Assembly: GCA_039029735.1 (NCBI GenBank)
Contig: JBCCFL010000006.1
Coordinates: 62,001 to 126,000 of the forward strand
Length of the DNA stretch: 64,000 nucleotides
From: CADEDH01 sp039029735
Lineage (GTDB): Bacteria; Actinomycetota; Acidimicrobiia; Acidimicrobiales; SZUA-35
Direction of reading: 5' to 3'
This document shows positions 25,478-34,075 of the stretch, in pieces. Position numbers and translations under genes: made by a program. The notes under the pieces are model-generated. The model was not told the DNA's origin. It saw only the letters and a program-made list of their open reading frames with translations, and did not search any database. Numbering within the stretch: the first letter of the stretch is position 1; every line of letters begins with the position of its first letter.

Positions 25478-26059
25478 ATGGGCGGATTTCGAACGCTTGT
25501 GGCGCTCGCCATCCCCGTGCTTGCCACGGTGGTGCTGGTTGAGGGGGTGCGCACCTCCTCGGCCAGCTTCAGCGCGACCACCAGCAATGGCAACAACCTC
25601 TGGGCCACCGTCGCGATCGGGATCGATCTCGACCCCGACTCGGCCCATCCCGATGGTCACAGCCAGAAGTTGTTCCTCTCCGGGGAGAACCTCGTACCGG
25701 GCCAGCCGATCCAGAACTGCGTCTCGCTCACGATCAACACCACGGCGTCGCCTGACCTGATCACCGTTCGGCTGCACGGTCAGTCCGAGGCAGCCGGCGA
25801 TCTCGATGCGCTGTTCGACGTCATGGTCGAGCACGTCGAGGCTGACGGGCCATGTGCCGCCCGCACGGCCAGGTCGGTGTTGTACCGGGGCTCGCTGCGA
25901 GAGCTGACGGCCCGTCACGGCTCCTACGAGGCCGGGCTGTCAGTGCCGCTCGACGAGGGGTCGATGGCGTACCTCCGCTTCACCGGGGAGGTCGAGCCGA
26001 CCGACGCCGCCCAGGGGCGCGGCGCCGCCTACACGATCACGATCGAGGCCAGGCCGTGA
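25478..26059 (+). CDS. TasA/CalY-like secreted protein, SipW substrate type
   Basis: A 193-residue secreted protein and first gene of the cluster. A hydrophobic signal sequence (LVALAIPVLATVVLVEGV) is followed by TSSASFSATTSNGNNLWATV. The Ala-Ser-Phe-Ser cleavage context plus the TTSNGNN turn is what SipW peptidases process in TasA and camelysin. The rest is beta-rich, with PIQNCVSLTINTTASP, and two Cys residues lie far apart (near 92 and 126), possibly disulfide-bonded. TasA-type proteins assemble into fibres of the biofilm matrix; assembly here is inference. Its stop overlaps the GTG of the next gene by four bases (GTGA), so a signal peptidase is made in step with its substrate. Confidence 0.7.
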   Translation: MGGFRTLVALAIPVLATVVLVEGVRTSSASFSATTSNGNNLWATVAIGIDLDPDSAHPDGHSQKLFLSGENLVPGQPIQNCVSLTINTTASPDLITVRLHGQSEAAGDLDALFDVMVEHVEADGPCAARTARSVLYRGSLRELTARHGSYEAGLSVPLDEGSMAYLRFTGEVEPTDAAQGRGAAYTITIEARP

Positions 26060-29025
26060 TCGTCCGTCGGCTTATCGGGGTACGACCCACCCTCAGCGCC
26101 ATCCTCCCGGCGGGTCTGCGGATCCTCGTGTGGACCTACGTGTTCCTCGCGCTCGCCCTCGGAGGCTGGGCAGCAGCGATCTCCATGGCCACCCGATGGG
26201 AGCCGTTGATCATCGAGTCGGGCTCGATGGCGCCGTCGATCCGGCCGGGCGATGTGGTGTTCGTGGCCCCGGTCGGGGACGAAACGATCGCCCAGGGCGC
26301 AATCGTCACCTACGAGACCGACGCTGGGGCCTGAGTCACCCACAGGGTGTTCGCCGTCGAAGACGACGGCTACGTCACCAAGGGCGACGCCAATCCCACC
26401 CCCGACCCCGAGTCGCTCACCGCCGACCAGATCGACGGCATCGGTCGCCTGGTCGTGCCCTTCGTGGGTCTCCCCGCCGTGTGGTGGACCGCGGGCAACC
26501 AGATCGCGTTCGTCTCGTGGGCGATGCTCACCGTGCTGGTGGCGCGGGCAGCGTTGAGCCAGGCGAGCCGGTCCCGACAGCGCAGGGCCACCGGTGGTGC
26601 TCGAACCCTGAATCTCGCGGTTGCCGATTCAGCGATCCGCCAGGTCCGGGTGTTGGTTGCTCTGATCACGGCGGCGCAGTACCTGATCGATCCCGAACGA
26701 CTGGCGGTCCCTGGCACCTCGATCGGTGCTCCGACCGTGCTCGGTACCACCATCCTGGTGCTCGGCGTCACCAACCTCGGCTCCCTGGCCGCCACGAGAG
26801 CCGCGCCCGGCGGGTGGATTGCGAAGTTGCGGGTGATGGCCGAACCCGCCGTGGACACCGTGCTCGTGGTGGCACTCGTGACGGCCACCGGCACGTCGGG
26901 AATCGGCTGGGTGCTCTTCGCGCTGCCGATCATCGAGGTTGCGGCGCGGTTCCGGCTCACCGGTGCCCTGCTCTCGTGGGTCTTGTTGGCCGGCCTGACC
27001 GTCGGGCTACGGATCTGGATCGACACGAACCTCGGCACCCCGGCACCCGTTCTGCTCGACGAGCTCGACACCGTGGTGGACCAGCTCAGTGTGCTGCTTC
27101 TCGTGGTGATCCCTGCGTCGTACCTGGTGGAACAGTTAGTGGAGGAGGTGGCAACGAACCGACATGCCACGAGCCACGCCGTTCGGAGGGGCGAGCTACT
27201 CCACCACGTGGTTGACCTCGGGCGCACGGTCACGAAGCTCGACCACTCGCTGTTCACCACGCTCGTTGAGGCCACCGAACAGCTGGGCTTCGCCGCCGCC
27301 GACGTGGCCGCCCGGGTCGACCCCGACGGGGCCTGGCAGGTGCTGGCGTCAAGCCCGGCCCTCAACGACCGGCCTCTTCCCTCGCCGGGCTGGCCGGGCA
27401 GCACCCTCCAGACCGTCGATCTGGCCCATGACGCCGTGATCGTGAACGCCGACGATCCCGACGCCGCAGAGCGGGACGCCCTCGCAGCCTGCGGCTGGGG
27501 ACGGATCGTCCGTCTCACCGTGCCAACGAGCGATGGCACCATGGTGGCGGTACGCGTGGTGACCGAGCCCGACACACCGCTCGACCCCGACGCCACCAAC
27601 GCCCTCACCCTTCTCCTCGGGCAGGTGTCCGTCGGGCTGCAGAACGACCAGCTCCTCGCCGAGCTGCGCGCCCTGAACGAGCGCATGGCCCACGAGGCAA
27701 CGCACGACTCGCTCACCGGCCTGCCCAACCGCGTGGACTTCCTTCATCGCCTGGCCCAGCTGAACGCCGAGATGGAGCACCGGAGCGGCGTGGCGGTGCT
27801 GTTCATCGACCTGAACGGGTTCAAGCCAGTGAACGACCGCCTCGGTCACGAAGCAGGCGACGAACTGCTCAAGCTAGTGGCGATCCGGCTCACGCGTCGG
27901 GTGGCCGCCGTCGATCTGGTCGCTCGTCTCGGTGGCGATGAGTTCACCGTGCTGTTGCCCGACATCGCCACTCCGGCCGAGGCCGCGAACGTGGCCGAAC
28001 GGCTCGTCGATGCGCTCGACGAGCCGTTCATGATCGGATCCGACCCGGTGCGTATCGGGGCCGCGATCGGCGTGGCCCACGCCGACGATGCCTTCGATGC
28101 CTCCGAGCTGATTCGCCAGGCCGACGTTGCCATGTACCGGGCCAAGCGGGATCGGCACCACTCGGTGCTCCAGTACGAGCCGGCGATGGACGCCGCCGAC
28201 ATCCGCCAAGCCCGTCTGGCCTCAGATCTCGACAGTGCGCTCGACGCCAACGAGATCGAGATGCACCTCCAACCGCTCGTTCGCACCGAGGCCGGAACGA
28301 TCGCCGGTGTCGAGGCCCTCATTCGCTGGTCCCACCCCGAGCTGGGAACAGTTCCCGCCCCTGAGATCATCGCCGTTGCCGAGCAGGCCGGCCGGGCCGC
28401 ACGGCTAAACCGGTGGATCCTCGCCGAGTCGCTCCGGTCGGCCGAGGCCATCATCGACTACGTCGACCCCGACGACTTCTTCGTGTCGATCAACGCCTCC
28501 CCGATCGAGGCGCAGCTGCCAACGTTCGCGGAGCACGTGGCGGCGGCCCTGGCCTCGTCTTCGTTCGAGCCACAGCAGGTGTTGATCGAGCTCAGCGAGC
28601 GGGTGGTGCTCGACGACGACGAGGTGATCCCCCGCAACCTCGCTCGGCTCGAAGCCCTTGGCGTTCAGGTGCTTCTCGACGATTTCGGCGAGGGGCGAAC
28701 CACGCTCGGTCACCTTCGCCGGCTGCCCCTGGTGGGGCTGAAGCTCGACCGCTCGTTCTTTTGCAACGTTGACGAGCACCCCGACGACGAGGTCATCATC
28801 CGCTCGATCGTCACGATGGCCCACGAACTCGGGCTGGCGGTGGTGGGTGAGGGAGTCGAGACGGCGTTCCACGTGGACGTTGCGAGGCGCTGCCGCGTTG
28901 ACCTGCTGCAGGGCTACGGGTGTTGTCGGCCGATGCCGGCGCTCGATCTGATCCGATGGTTGACCGACGGTGGAGACCGGCGGCCGGCTCCCGCCGCCGA
29001 GCCCGACCCCGGGATGGTGCGCTGA
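26056..29025 (+). CDS. SipW-type signal peptidase fused to membrane region, GGDEF and EAL domains; in-frame TGA at codon 93
   Basis: Read through one TGA (26332-26334), the frame gives about 989 residues. Residues 20-90 are the front of a SipW/archaeal-type signal peptidase: one TM helix, then LIIESGSMAPSIRPGDVVFV with the catalytic Ser. Just after the TGA comes THRVFAVEDDGYVTKGDANP with the catalytic His, and then the second SipW helix. About five more helices follow (residues ~190-350), then a GAF-like region, GGDEF (ARLGGDEFTVLLP, with no I-site Arg) and EAL (GVEALIRWSHPE, INASPIEA, DDFGEGRTTL, LKLDRSFF). EAL catalytic residues look intact. Start GTG at 26056 overlaps the TasA-like stop. 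The TGA may be a nonsense mutation, a sequence error or a recoded codon. Without readthrough, a 92-residue stub and a separate GGDEF-EAL protein result. Confidence 0.75.
26332..26370 (+). other. In-frame TGA plus downstream stem-loop in the SipW fusion gene
   Basis: The TGA at 26332-26334 separates two halves of one reading frame whose protein similarity is continuous across it. Twenty-four bases later a perfect 6-bp stem GCCGTC/GACGGC (26353-26358, 26365-26370) encloses a six-base loop that begins with G. That spacing and loop satisfy loose bacterial SECIS rules. GC-rich coding DNA often forms such stems by chance, and no Cys is expected at this position in the family, so the site is recorded as unexplained. 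Confidence 0.45.
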
Positions 29026-29618
29026 TGGCCCGCCCACTCGACACCGGGCCCACCCTGCGTTCCACCGAGGGCCGCAAGCGGGTCGGCGGCTCGGCTGGCG
29101 CCCTGGCCGCGGCCCTGGCCTGTCTGCTGGTCACCAGCCTCGTGGTCGAGCGCTCCTCGACCGCCCTTCGCCCCGATGGCACCTCGGCCACGCTCGCGTT
29201 CGCCTCCGGCGTGATCGAGCTGGGCGACGACGACGCCGGACGGTCGCTGGTGAACCTCGCCGCCATGGCTCCCGGACGCCCGGAGCAGTCGTGCATCGAG
29301 CTCCACTACACGGGCACGGTGTTGCCGGTGTCGCTGAGCCTGCGGGCAGACACCCACGGCGACCTCGCGCCCTACGTGCTCGTGAACGTGGAGCGGGGGA
29401 GAGGCGGCACTTTCGACGACTGCAGCGCGTTCGAGCCCGAGGGTGAGGTGTTCGTCGGCACGCTTGCCGAGCTGGCGGCCGAGCCGCTTGAACTGGAGCA
29501 GCTCGTCGACCGCGACGACCGCCCCAGCTACAGGTTCACCTTCGACGTCGTCGACACCGACGACGCCGTGGCGAAGTCGGCTGCGGCCGACCTGGTGTGG
29601 GAGGCGACGGCCACATGA
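29025..29618 (+). CDS. TasA/CalY-like secreted protein, second copy
   Basis: A 197-residue protein with an unusually long basic N-region (about 28 residues), then a hydrophobic segment GALAAALACLLVTSLVVERS and a Ser/Thr-rich cleavage area. The mature part is beta-rich and follows the plan of the first copy: APGRPEQSCIELHYTGTVLP corresponds to the PGQPIQNCVSLTINTTA of the gene at 25478, including the Cys. A second Cys (TFDDCSAFEPEGEVF) and a SGTLAEL-like motif (VGTLAELAAEPLELEQLV) also match it. The ATG overlaps the TGA of the fusion gene by one base and its own stop overlaps the next start by four. Exported matrix or pilus-like role inferred. Confidence 0.65.
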   Translation: MARPLDTGPTLRSTEGRKRVGGSAGALAAALACLLVTSLVVERSSTALRPDGTSATLAFASGVIELGDDDAGRSLVNLAAMAPGRPEQSCIELHYTGTVLPVSLSLRADTHGDLAPYVLVNVERGRGGTFDDCSAFEPEGEVFVGTLAELAAEPLELEQLVDRDDRPSYRFTFDVVDTDDAVAKSAAADLVWEATAT

Positions 29619-30211
29619 TCCGCCGACTTGCCGAGTGGGCCGCCGTGGCCGCGGTTGCCGTTGCCATTGGTGTGGTGCCGATCGTCTTCGTGCGTTCGGC
29701 CGAGCGGTCCGACGCCAGCTTCGGAGCGGCTGAAGAGCTCGGCCGGAACGAGCTGCGGGCGGCGGTTCTCGATGCCGAGGTTGGCTCGGCCACCCAGCCA
29801 TTCGATGTCAGCGGCATCGCCCCGGGAACGGCAGCGGTGGCCTTGCTCGAAGTGGTCAACGGCGGCACCTTCCCGCTGACCTGGACGGTGAGCAGCGACC
29901 GCTCGGCCTCTGCTCTCGCGGCGGCGCTCGAGGTGAGTTTCACCGATGCATCGGTGTGTGCCGGCCCTGCGTTGCGGCCCGCTCCGGCGGCTCCGATCGA
30001 GCCGCTCGGCCCACAGGAGCTCGAGGTCGGCGAGTCGACGACGGTGTGCGTGATCGTGCGGCTTCCCTTGTCCGCCCCCGACGAACTCCAGGGTGAAACC
30101 GGCGACCTGACCCTGATCGTCGACGCCACCCAACGTGTCGAGACGCCCAGCTCTCAGAGTTCCTTCGAGACCATCCTCCAGACTGACCCCCAGATTGAGG
30201 CCACGCCATGA
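29615..30211 (+). CDS. Secreted protein of the TasA-like cluster, third copy
   Basis: A 198-residue exported protein. The signal region is RLAEWAAVAAVAVAIGVVPI, followed by RSAERSDASFGAAEELG, again an Asp-Ala-Ser-Phe cleavage context. The body carries an Ig-like strand pattern: VSGIAPGTAAVALLEVVNGG, then TFPLTWTVSSD and VGESTTVCVIVRLPL, similar to the sheet domains of CalY/TasA and DUF4352-like proteins. Two Cys residues near 115 and 151 could pair. It overlaps both neighbours by ATGA. No enzymatic motif is present, so a structural envelope role is likely. Confidence 0.62.
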   Translation: MIRRLAEWAAVAAVAVAIGVVPIVFVRSAERSDASFGAAEELGRNELRAAVLDAEVGSATQPFDVSGIAPGTAAVALLEVVNGGTFPLTWTVSSDRSASALAAALEVSFTDASVCAGPALRPAPAAPIEPLGPQELEVGESTTVCVIVRLPLSAPDELQGETGDLTLIVDATQRVETPSSQSSFETILQTDPQIEATP

Positions 30212-30804
30212 CCACCGTTGCTCCCGACCTGGTGGCCACCGAGCCCGGCGGGTCATCCCTCACTGACCAGCCACGGCTCGATCCACTCCACGTCATCGGC
30301 GCCGCCCTCCAGGTCGTGGCCGTGGCCGGCACCCTCGCCGTCGCCGTGGCGCTGGTGGTCGGCTACCGCCCCGTGGTGCTGACCACGTCGAGCATGGCCC
30401 CCACTGCCCCAGCCGGCTCGTTGCTGATCGTCGAGAGTCAACCAGCCGAGACGGTGGAGGTGGGCGACATGGTGGTGATGGCGCGAGCCAACGGCACCCT
30501 CGTGACCCATCGAGTGATCGCGCTCAACACCGCGGGGCCCAACATTGCGGCGATCACCAAGGGTGATGCCAACCCGATCCCCGACAGCCAGCCGTACGTA
30601 TTGAGTGACGACCAGTACGTGGTGCGCTACGTCGTTCCAGCTGCCGGCAGGGTGCTCGCTCCGCTGCTCGGTCCCGGTGTTGCCTTCGGGCTGTTGGTGG
30701 CCATCGTGCTCGCGATGGCGCTGCTCATCATCGGGTGGGTAAAGCCCAGGTCGCTCATGGGCCGAAAGAACCAAATGGGGGCGGGCGCCGACAGCTCGAC
30801 TTGA
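30208..30804 (+). CDS. Signal peptidase I, SipW/archaeal (Ser-His) type
   Basis: A complete 198-residue SipW-type peptidase with no interruption. An N-terminal cytoplasmic stretch of ~30 residues leads into a TM helix (AVAGTLAVAVALVVGY). The Ser motif is LTTSSMAPTAPAGSLLIVE, the His motif is TLVTHRVIALNT, and the family-typical ITKGDANPIPDSQPYVL follows. A C-terminal helix (FGLLVAIVLAMALLIIGW) anchors the end. The catalytic His in place of Lys marks the ER/SipW class. It lies between TasA-like genes and presumably processes them. This intact copy makes the interrupted SipW upstream partly redundant. Confidence 0.9.
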   Translation: MTTVAPDLVATEPGGSSLTDQPRLDPLHVIGAALQVVAVAGTLAVAVALVVGYRPVVLTTSSMAPTAPAGSLLIVESQPAETVEVGDMVVMARANGTLVTHRVIALNTAGPNIAAITKGDANPIPDSQPYVLSDDQYVVRYVVPAAGRVLAPLLGPGVAFGLLVAIVLAMALLIIGWVKPRSLMGRKNQMGAGADSST

Positions 30805-30873
30805 TTTCTGGCGGCGGGCGCCGCTGGAGACAGGAGGTCGGCCTCGGCCGCCCCGATCACCAAGGAGACAGGA

Positions 30874-31482
30874 ATGGCTTCGGGACCGACAATGAGCCGC
30901 TGGCGGCGGCGGGCAGTCATCGCCCTCGGCGCACTGGGTGCCCTCGCCGCGATCTCGGCGCTGAGCGTCACGTCGTTGGCGTTGTTCACCGATCAGGAGT
31001 CGATCGGTGGAAACACGTTCAACGCCGGCACGATCGACCTCACCGTCGACGTGCCCAGCGCCCTCGTCACCTACACGTCGCCGGTGATGGCGCCCGGTGA
31101 CCAGGACACCGCAGAACTCGTGGTCGGCAACGGCGGCACACTCGACCTCCGCTACGCCGCCACGTCGACCACCACCGAGGACAGCCTCGCCGGCCAACTG
31201 GTGCTGACGATCAAGACCGGCGTGACCACCTGTGACAATGCCAACTGGAGCGCGGATGGCACCGTGCTCTACACGGGTGTACTCGGCACGGTGGCCACCA
31301 CGAGCCTCTTCGGCGACGCAACCGCGGGCGCCGATGCCGGCGACCGGGCCCTGGCGGCCTCGGCCAACGAGACGCTGTGCTTCAACGTCACACTGCCGAT
31401 CTCGGCCACGAACGCCGTGCAGGGCGTGTCCACCACGGCCACGTTCACCTTCGACGCCGAGCAGACGCAGAACAACCCGTAG
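30874..31482 (+). CDS. TasA/CalY-like matrix protein (SipW substrate), fourth copy
   Basis: A 202-residue protein and the most typical family member here. The signal peptide is IALGALGALAAISALSVTS, followed by LALFTDQESIGGNTFNAGTI. The FTDQExxxGNxFxAGTxDL pattern is the hallmark at the mature N-terminus of TasA, camelysin and archaeal SipW-processed proteins. The remainder is beta-rich with VVGNGGTLDLRYAATSTTTE and a closing TTATFTFDAEQTQNNP. An AAGGAG ribosome site is at 30862-30867. It is separated from the SipW gene by 69 bases and could have its own leader. Likely a fibre or surface-layer component. Confidence 0.85.
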   Translation: MASGPTMSRWRRRAVIALGALGALAAISALSVTSLALFTDQESIGGNTFNAGTIDLTVDVPSALVTYTSPVMAPGDQDTAELVVGNGGTLDLRYAATSTTTEDSLAGQLVLTIKTGVTTCDNANWSADGTVLYTGVLGTVATTSLFGDATAGADAGDRALAASANETLCFNVTLPISATNAVQGVSTTATFTFDAEQTQNNP

Positions 31483-31493
31483 GCCACCGGTCC

Positions 31494-31507
31494 GGGCCGC
31501 TCGGCCC
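31494..31507. terminator. Short GC hairpin between convergent genes
   Basis: GGGCC-GCTC-GGCCC forms a 5-bp stem 12 bases after the stop of the last TasA-like gene, in the gap before the convergent DUF899 gene. There is no T-run, so it is only a possible terminator. Confidence 0.3.
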
Positions 31508-31631
31508 AGAACGCGCGAAAGGTCGGCACCCCTATCTGCCGATACCTCTCAGGTGAGCGAGCGGCGGGTTCTGTCGGCGGTGCCGGACGACGTGTTCAGC
31601 ACTGCCGGCAGGACCCCCGACCCGTTCGTGC

Positions 31632-32351
31632 TCAGCCCTCCGCTGCGTACTCGTCGTGGCGGCGCAGCCAGGCCATCGGCCACGGCAACGACGCCTCGTC
31701 GCGGCCGGCTGCGGTGAGATCGAGCATCTGATACGCCGAGTTCATGGCGTCCACCCCTCGGGAGAACGTCTGGTAAGTGAGGTACACCTGGCCTGCATCG
31801 TCGCGGGTGAAGGCGCTCAGGCCGTGGGCCTCGGGGCTGTGCGGTGGCGCCGTCCCGAAGTTGTAGCCGGCGTCGCCGGCCTCAATCTGCTCCGCTGAGA
31901 ACGTCACACCGAGATCGACGTTGAACGAAGAAAACGCGGACGAGTACCAGGGGAAGGTCCACCCCATCCGCTGCTGGTAGCCAGCGATCGCCTCGTAGGG
32001 CGCGATCGACACTGCGCACAGGGCCGTGTTCCGGGCGGCCAGGTGCTCCTGGGTGCCGTTGTAGCTGTCGGCCCAGAACGAGCAGCTCGGGCATCCCTCG
32101 GTCCAGTCGGCGCCGTACATGAAGTGCCACAGCACGAGCTGACGGTGGGGCCCGAACAGCTCGGCCAGATCCACCGCTCCGTCGGGCCCGATGAACTCGT
32201 AGGGCTCGGTGATGGCGAGCCACGGCAGCTCGCGGCGCTTGGCCGCAACCTCGTCGCGGTGGCGCGTGAGTGCCTTCTCGTTGCTCAGATGGTCTCGTTG
32301 GGCCGCCAGCCAAGCACTGCGGTCGACAACGGTGTGATTCGGTCCGGACAT
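31632..32351 (-). CDS. DUF899 thioredoxin-like protein
   Basis: A 239-residue member of DUF899 (AaeAP-like thioredoxin fold). Signature pieces are HRDEVAAKRRELPWLAITEP, LVLWHFMYGADWTEGCPSCSFW with the CPSC redox-type pair, and the C-terminal FTRDDAGQVYLTYQTFSRGVD leading to PWPMAWLRRHD. The substrate or partner is unknown; the CxxC pair suggests a disulfide or peroxide function. The ATG at 32351 was chosen over an upstream in-frame ATG at 32417 because GGGGGA lies a few bases ahead of it and the extra residues are unconserved, Arg/His-rich sequence. Confidence 0.88.
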   Translation of the reverse strand: MSGPNHTVVDRSAWLAAQRDHLSNEKALTRHRDEVAAKRRELPWLAITEPYEFIGPDGAVDLAELFGPHRQLVLWHFMYGADWTEGCPSCSFWADSYNGTQEHLAARNTALCAVSIAPYEAIAGYQQRMGWTFPWYSSAFSSFNVDLGVTFSAEQIEAGDAGYNFGTAPPHSPEAHGLSAFTRDDAGQVYLTYQTFSRGVDAMNSAYQMLDLTAAGRDEASLPWPMAWLRRHDEYAAEG

Positions 32352-32425
32352 GTCGGGTCCCCCTTCACGGTGGTGGGCGTCGTCTCGACGACGCTCGGCA
32401 TCCACGGTTCTGGACACCCCGGACC

Positions 32426-33187
32426 CTAGATCGCCGTCCAGCCTCCGTCGACGAACAGCACGTGGCCGGTCACGTAGCTCGACGCATCCGACGCGAGGAA
32501 CAACAGCGCCCCGTCGAGCTCACCTTCCTGGCCGGGGCGCCCCATGGGGGTGTTGTCGACGATGTAGGCCATGCCGCCAGCGGTCGAGAACATCTCGCCT
32601 GTCATCTCGCTCTCGAACCAGCCGGGGGCGATGGCGTTCACCCGCACCCCCTTCCGAGCCCATTGCGAACCGAGCTCACGCGTGAGGTTGTGGAGCCCAC
32701 CCTTGGCCGATGCGTAGCCGGCAACGCGTAGCCGGCCGCCGCCCCCGAAGCCGAGCACCGATCCGACATTGACGACCGCTCCCGGCCGGCCCTGGTCGAG
32801 CATCCAGGCCCCAGCGCAGCGAGCCAGCTCGAAGGGCGCCACGAGGTTGATCTCGAGTTCCCGGCGGTAGTCCTCGATCGAGTCGTCGACGGCTGGGAGC
32901 ACGCGGGAGATGCCGGCATTGTTGACCACCACGTCGATCTGGCCGTAGGCATCGAGCGCGGCGTCGACAAGAGCCTGGGGTGCCCCGGCCTCGGTGAGGT
33001 CGCAGGGAACTGCCGTGGCCTCGGGGAGTTCCTCGACCAGCGCTTCGAGCCGTTCGGCCCGACGAGCGGCGAGCACCACGGCGGCGCCGGCGTCGGACAG
33101 CACCCGGGCGAACCGCTGTCCGAGCCCGGCGCTGGCTCCGGTGAGCACCACCACCTTGCCGCTGAGAGAGAAGAGATCTGCTGCCAT
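32426..33187 (-). CDS. Short-chain dehydrogenase/reductase (SDR)
   Basis: A classical 253-residue SDR, an NAD(P)-dependent oxidoreductase. Cofactor motif VVLTGASAGLGQRFARVLSD is at the N-terminus, NNAG appears in VVVNNAGISRVLP, and the catalytic set is Ser in VVNVGSVLG with Tyr and Lys in YASAKGG. The C-terminal VTGHVLFVDGGWTAI is typical of the FabG-like branch. An Arg directly after the first strand's acidic position (LAARRAERL) suggests NADPH preference. The substrate is unknown. The ATG at 33187 starts directly at the domain; a longer in-frame start at 33253 adds a leader with no SDR character. It diverges from the amidotransferase gene. Confidence 0.9.
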   Translation of the reverse strand: MAADLFSLSGKVVVLTGASAGLGQRFARVLSDAGAAVVLAARRAERLEALVEELPEATAVPCDLTEAGAPQALVDAALDAYGQIDVVVNNAGISRVLPAVDDSIEDYRRELEINLVAPFELARCAGAWMLDQGRPGAVVNVGSVLGFGGGGRLRVAGYASAKGGLHNLTRELGSQWARKGVRVNAIAPGWFESEMTGEMFSTAGGMAYIVDNTPMGRPGQEGELDGALLFLASDASSYVTGHVLFVDGGWTAI

Positions 33188-33261
33188 CGGCCCAAGTGTG
33201 TCGACCGCGCCCGGTCTCGGCACATCGACGGCACCCCGGGGCGTGCGCTTCACTGTCGAGC

Positions 33262-34008
33262 GTGCGGATCGTTCACCTCCATCATCACCCCCACTGGTCG
33301 GCCTCCCGCCTGGTCGATCTGCTCCGCGAGGCCGGCCACGACGTGGAGAATCGCTGTCCGGCCGTTGGCGATGTGCTGCCTGATCTCGCCTCGATCGACG
33401 GGGTGATCATCGGTGGCGGCACCGTGCCCGTGTCGGCCGTCGACGGGCATCCGGCGCATCAGCGGTCGCTCGCCTACGTGGCCGACGCATTCGCGGCCGG
33501 CACGAGGTTGTTCGGTGTCTGTCTCGGGGCGCAGATGATCGCCACCGCCGCAGATCCCTCGGGCGCTCCCGTGAAGGTCGCGCCGCGACCCGACGGTCTG
33601 ACTGAGTTCGGCTACTACCCGATCTGCCCCACGGCCGCCGGGGCCGAGCTGTTCACCGGCCTGTCGACGGTGTTCCAGGCCCACTACGAGAGCTGCGTTG
33701 TCGTGCCTCCGGGAGCCGAACTCCTGGCGTCCAGCCCGTGGTTCGAGGTGCAGGCGTTCAGCTACGGCCACCGGGTGATCGGGGTGCAGTTCCATCCGGA
33801 TGTCTCGGCTGCGAATCTCGATGCGTACCACGCCGCCAACCCCGTGTTCGACGGCCGCCCTGGTGCGCAGCCCCGGGCGGCCCAGCGACGGGGAGCCGAA
33901 CGCCACGACGCAGCAATCGCCGCGTGGTGCGTCCGGGTGCTCGACCGGTGGCTGGAGGCGCCCACCATCCGTCGCCCTCGCACGGCAACAGTGGCGCACG
34001 CCACCTGA
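33262..34008 (+). CDS. Class I glutamine amidotransferase-like protein
   Basis: A 248-residue GATase1 domain protein, GTG-started. The nucleophile elbow is LFGVCLGAQMIATAA with Cys, and the His follows in VIGVQFHPDVSAANLD. The usual Glu after HP is Asp here. These free-standing domains hydrolyse glutamine or gamma-glutamyl compounds; some cleave gamma-glutamyl amines. The tail after residue ~200 (RAAQRRGAERHDAAIAAWC) is helical. The GTG at 33262 is taken because the first beta strand (VRIVHLHHHPHWSASRL) begins there, although the frame is open upstream. Confidence 0.8.
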   Translation: MRIVHLHHHPHWSASRLVDLLREAGHDVENRCPAVGDVLPDLASIDGVIIGGGTVPVSAVDGHPAHQRSLAYVADAFAAGTRLFGVCLGAQMIATAADPSGAPVKVAPRPDGLTEFGYYPICPTAAGAELFTGLSTVFQAHYESCVVVPPGAELLASSPWFEVQAFSYGHRVIGVQFHPDVSAANLDAYHAANPVFDGRPGAQPRAAQRRGAERHDAAIAAWCVRVLDRWLEAPTIRRPRTATVAHAT

Positions 34009-34075
34009 CCGCGCCAACGGCACCCGGTTGACTACGTTTGACCTGGTGTTGACGATCAGGAGCAGTGCGGCCCAG

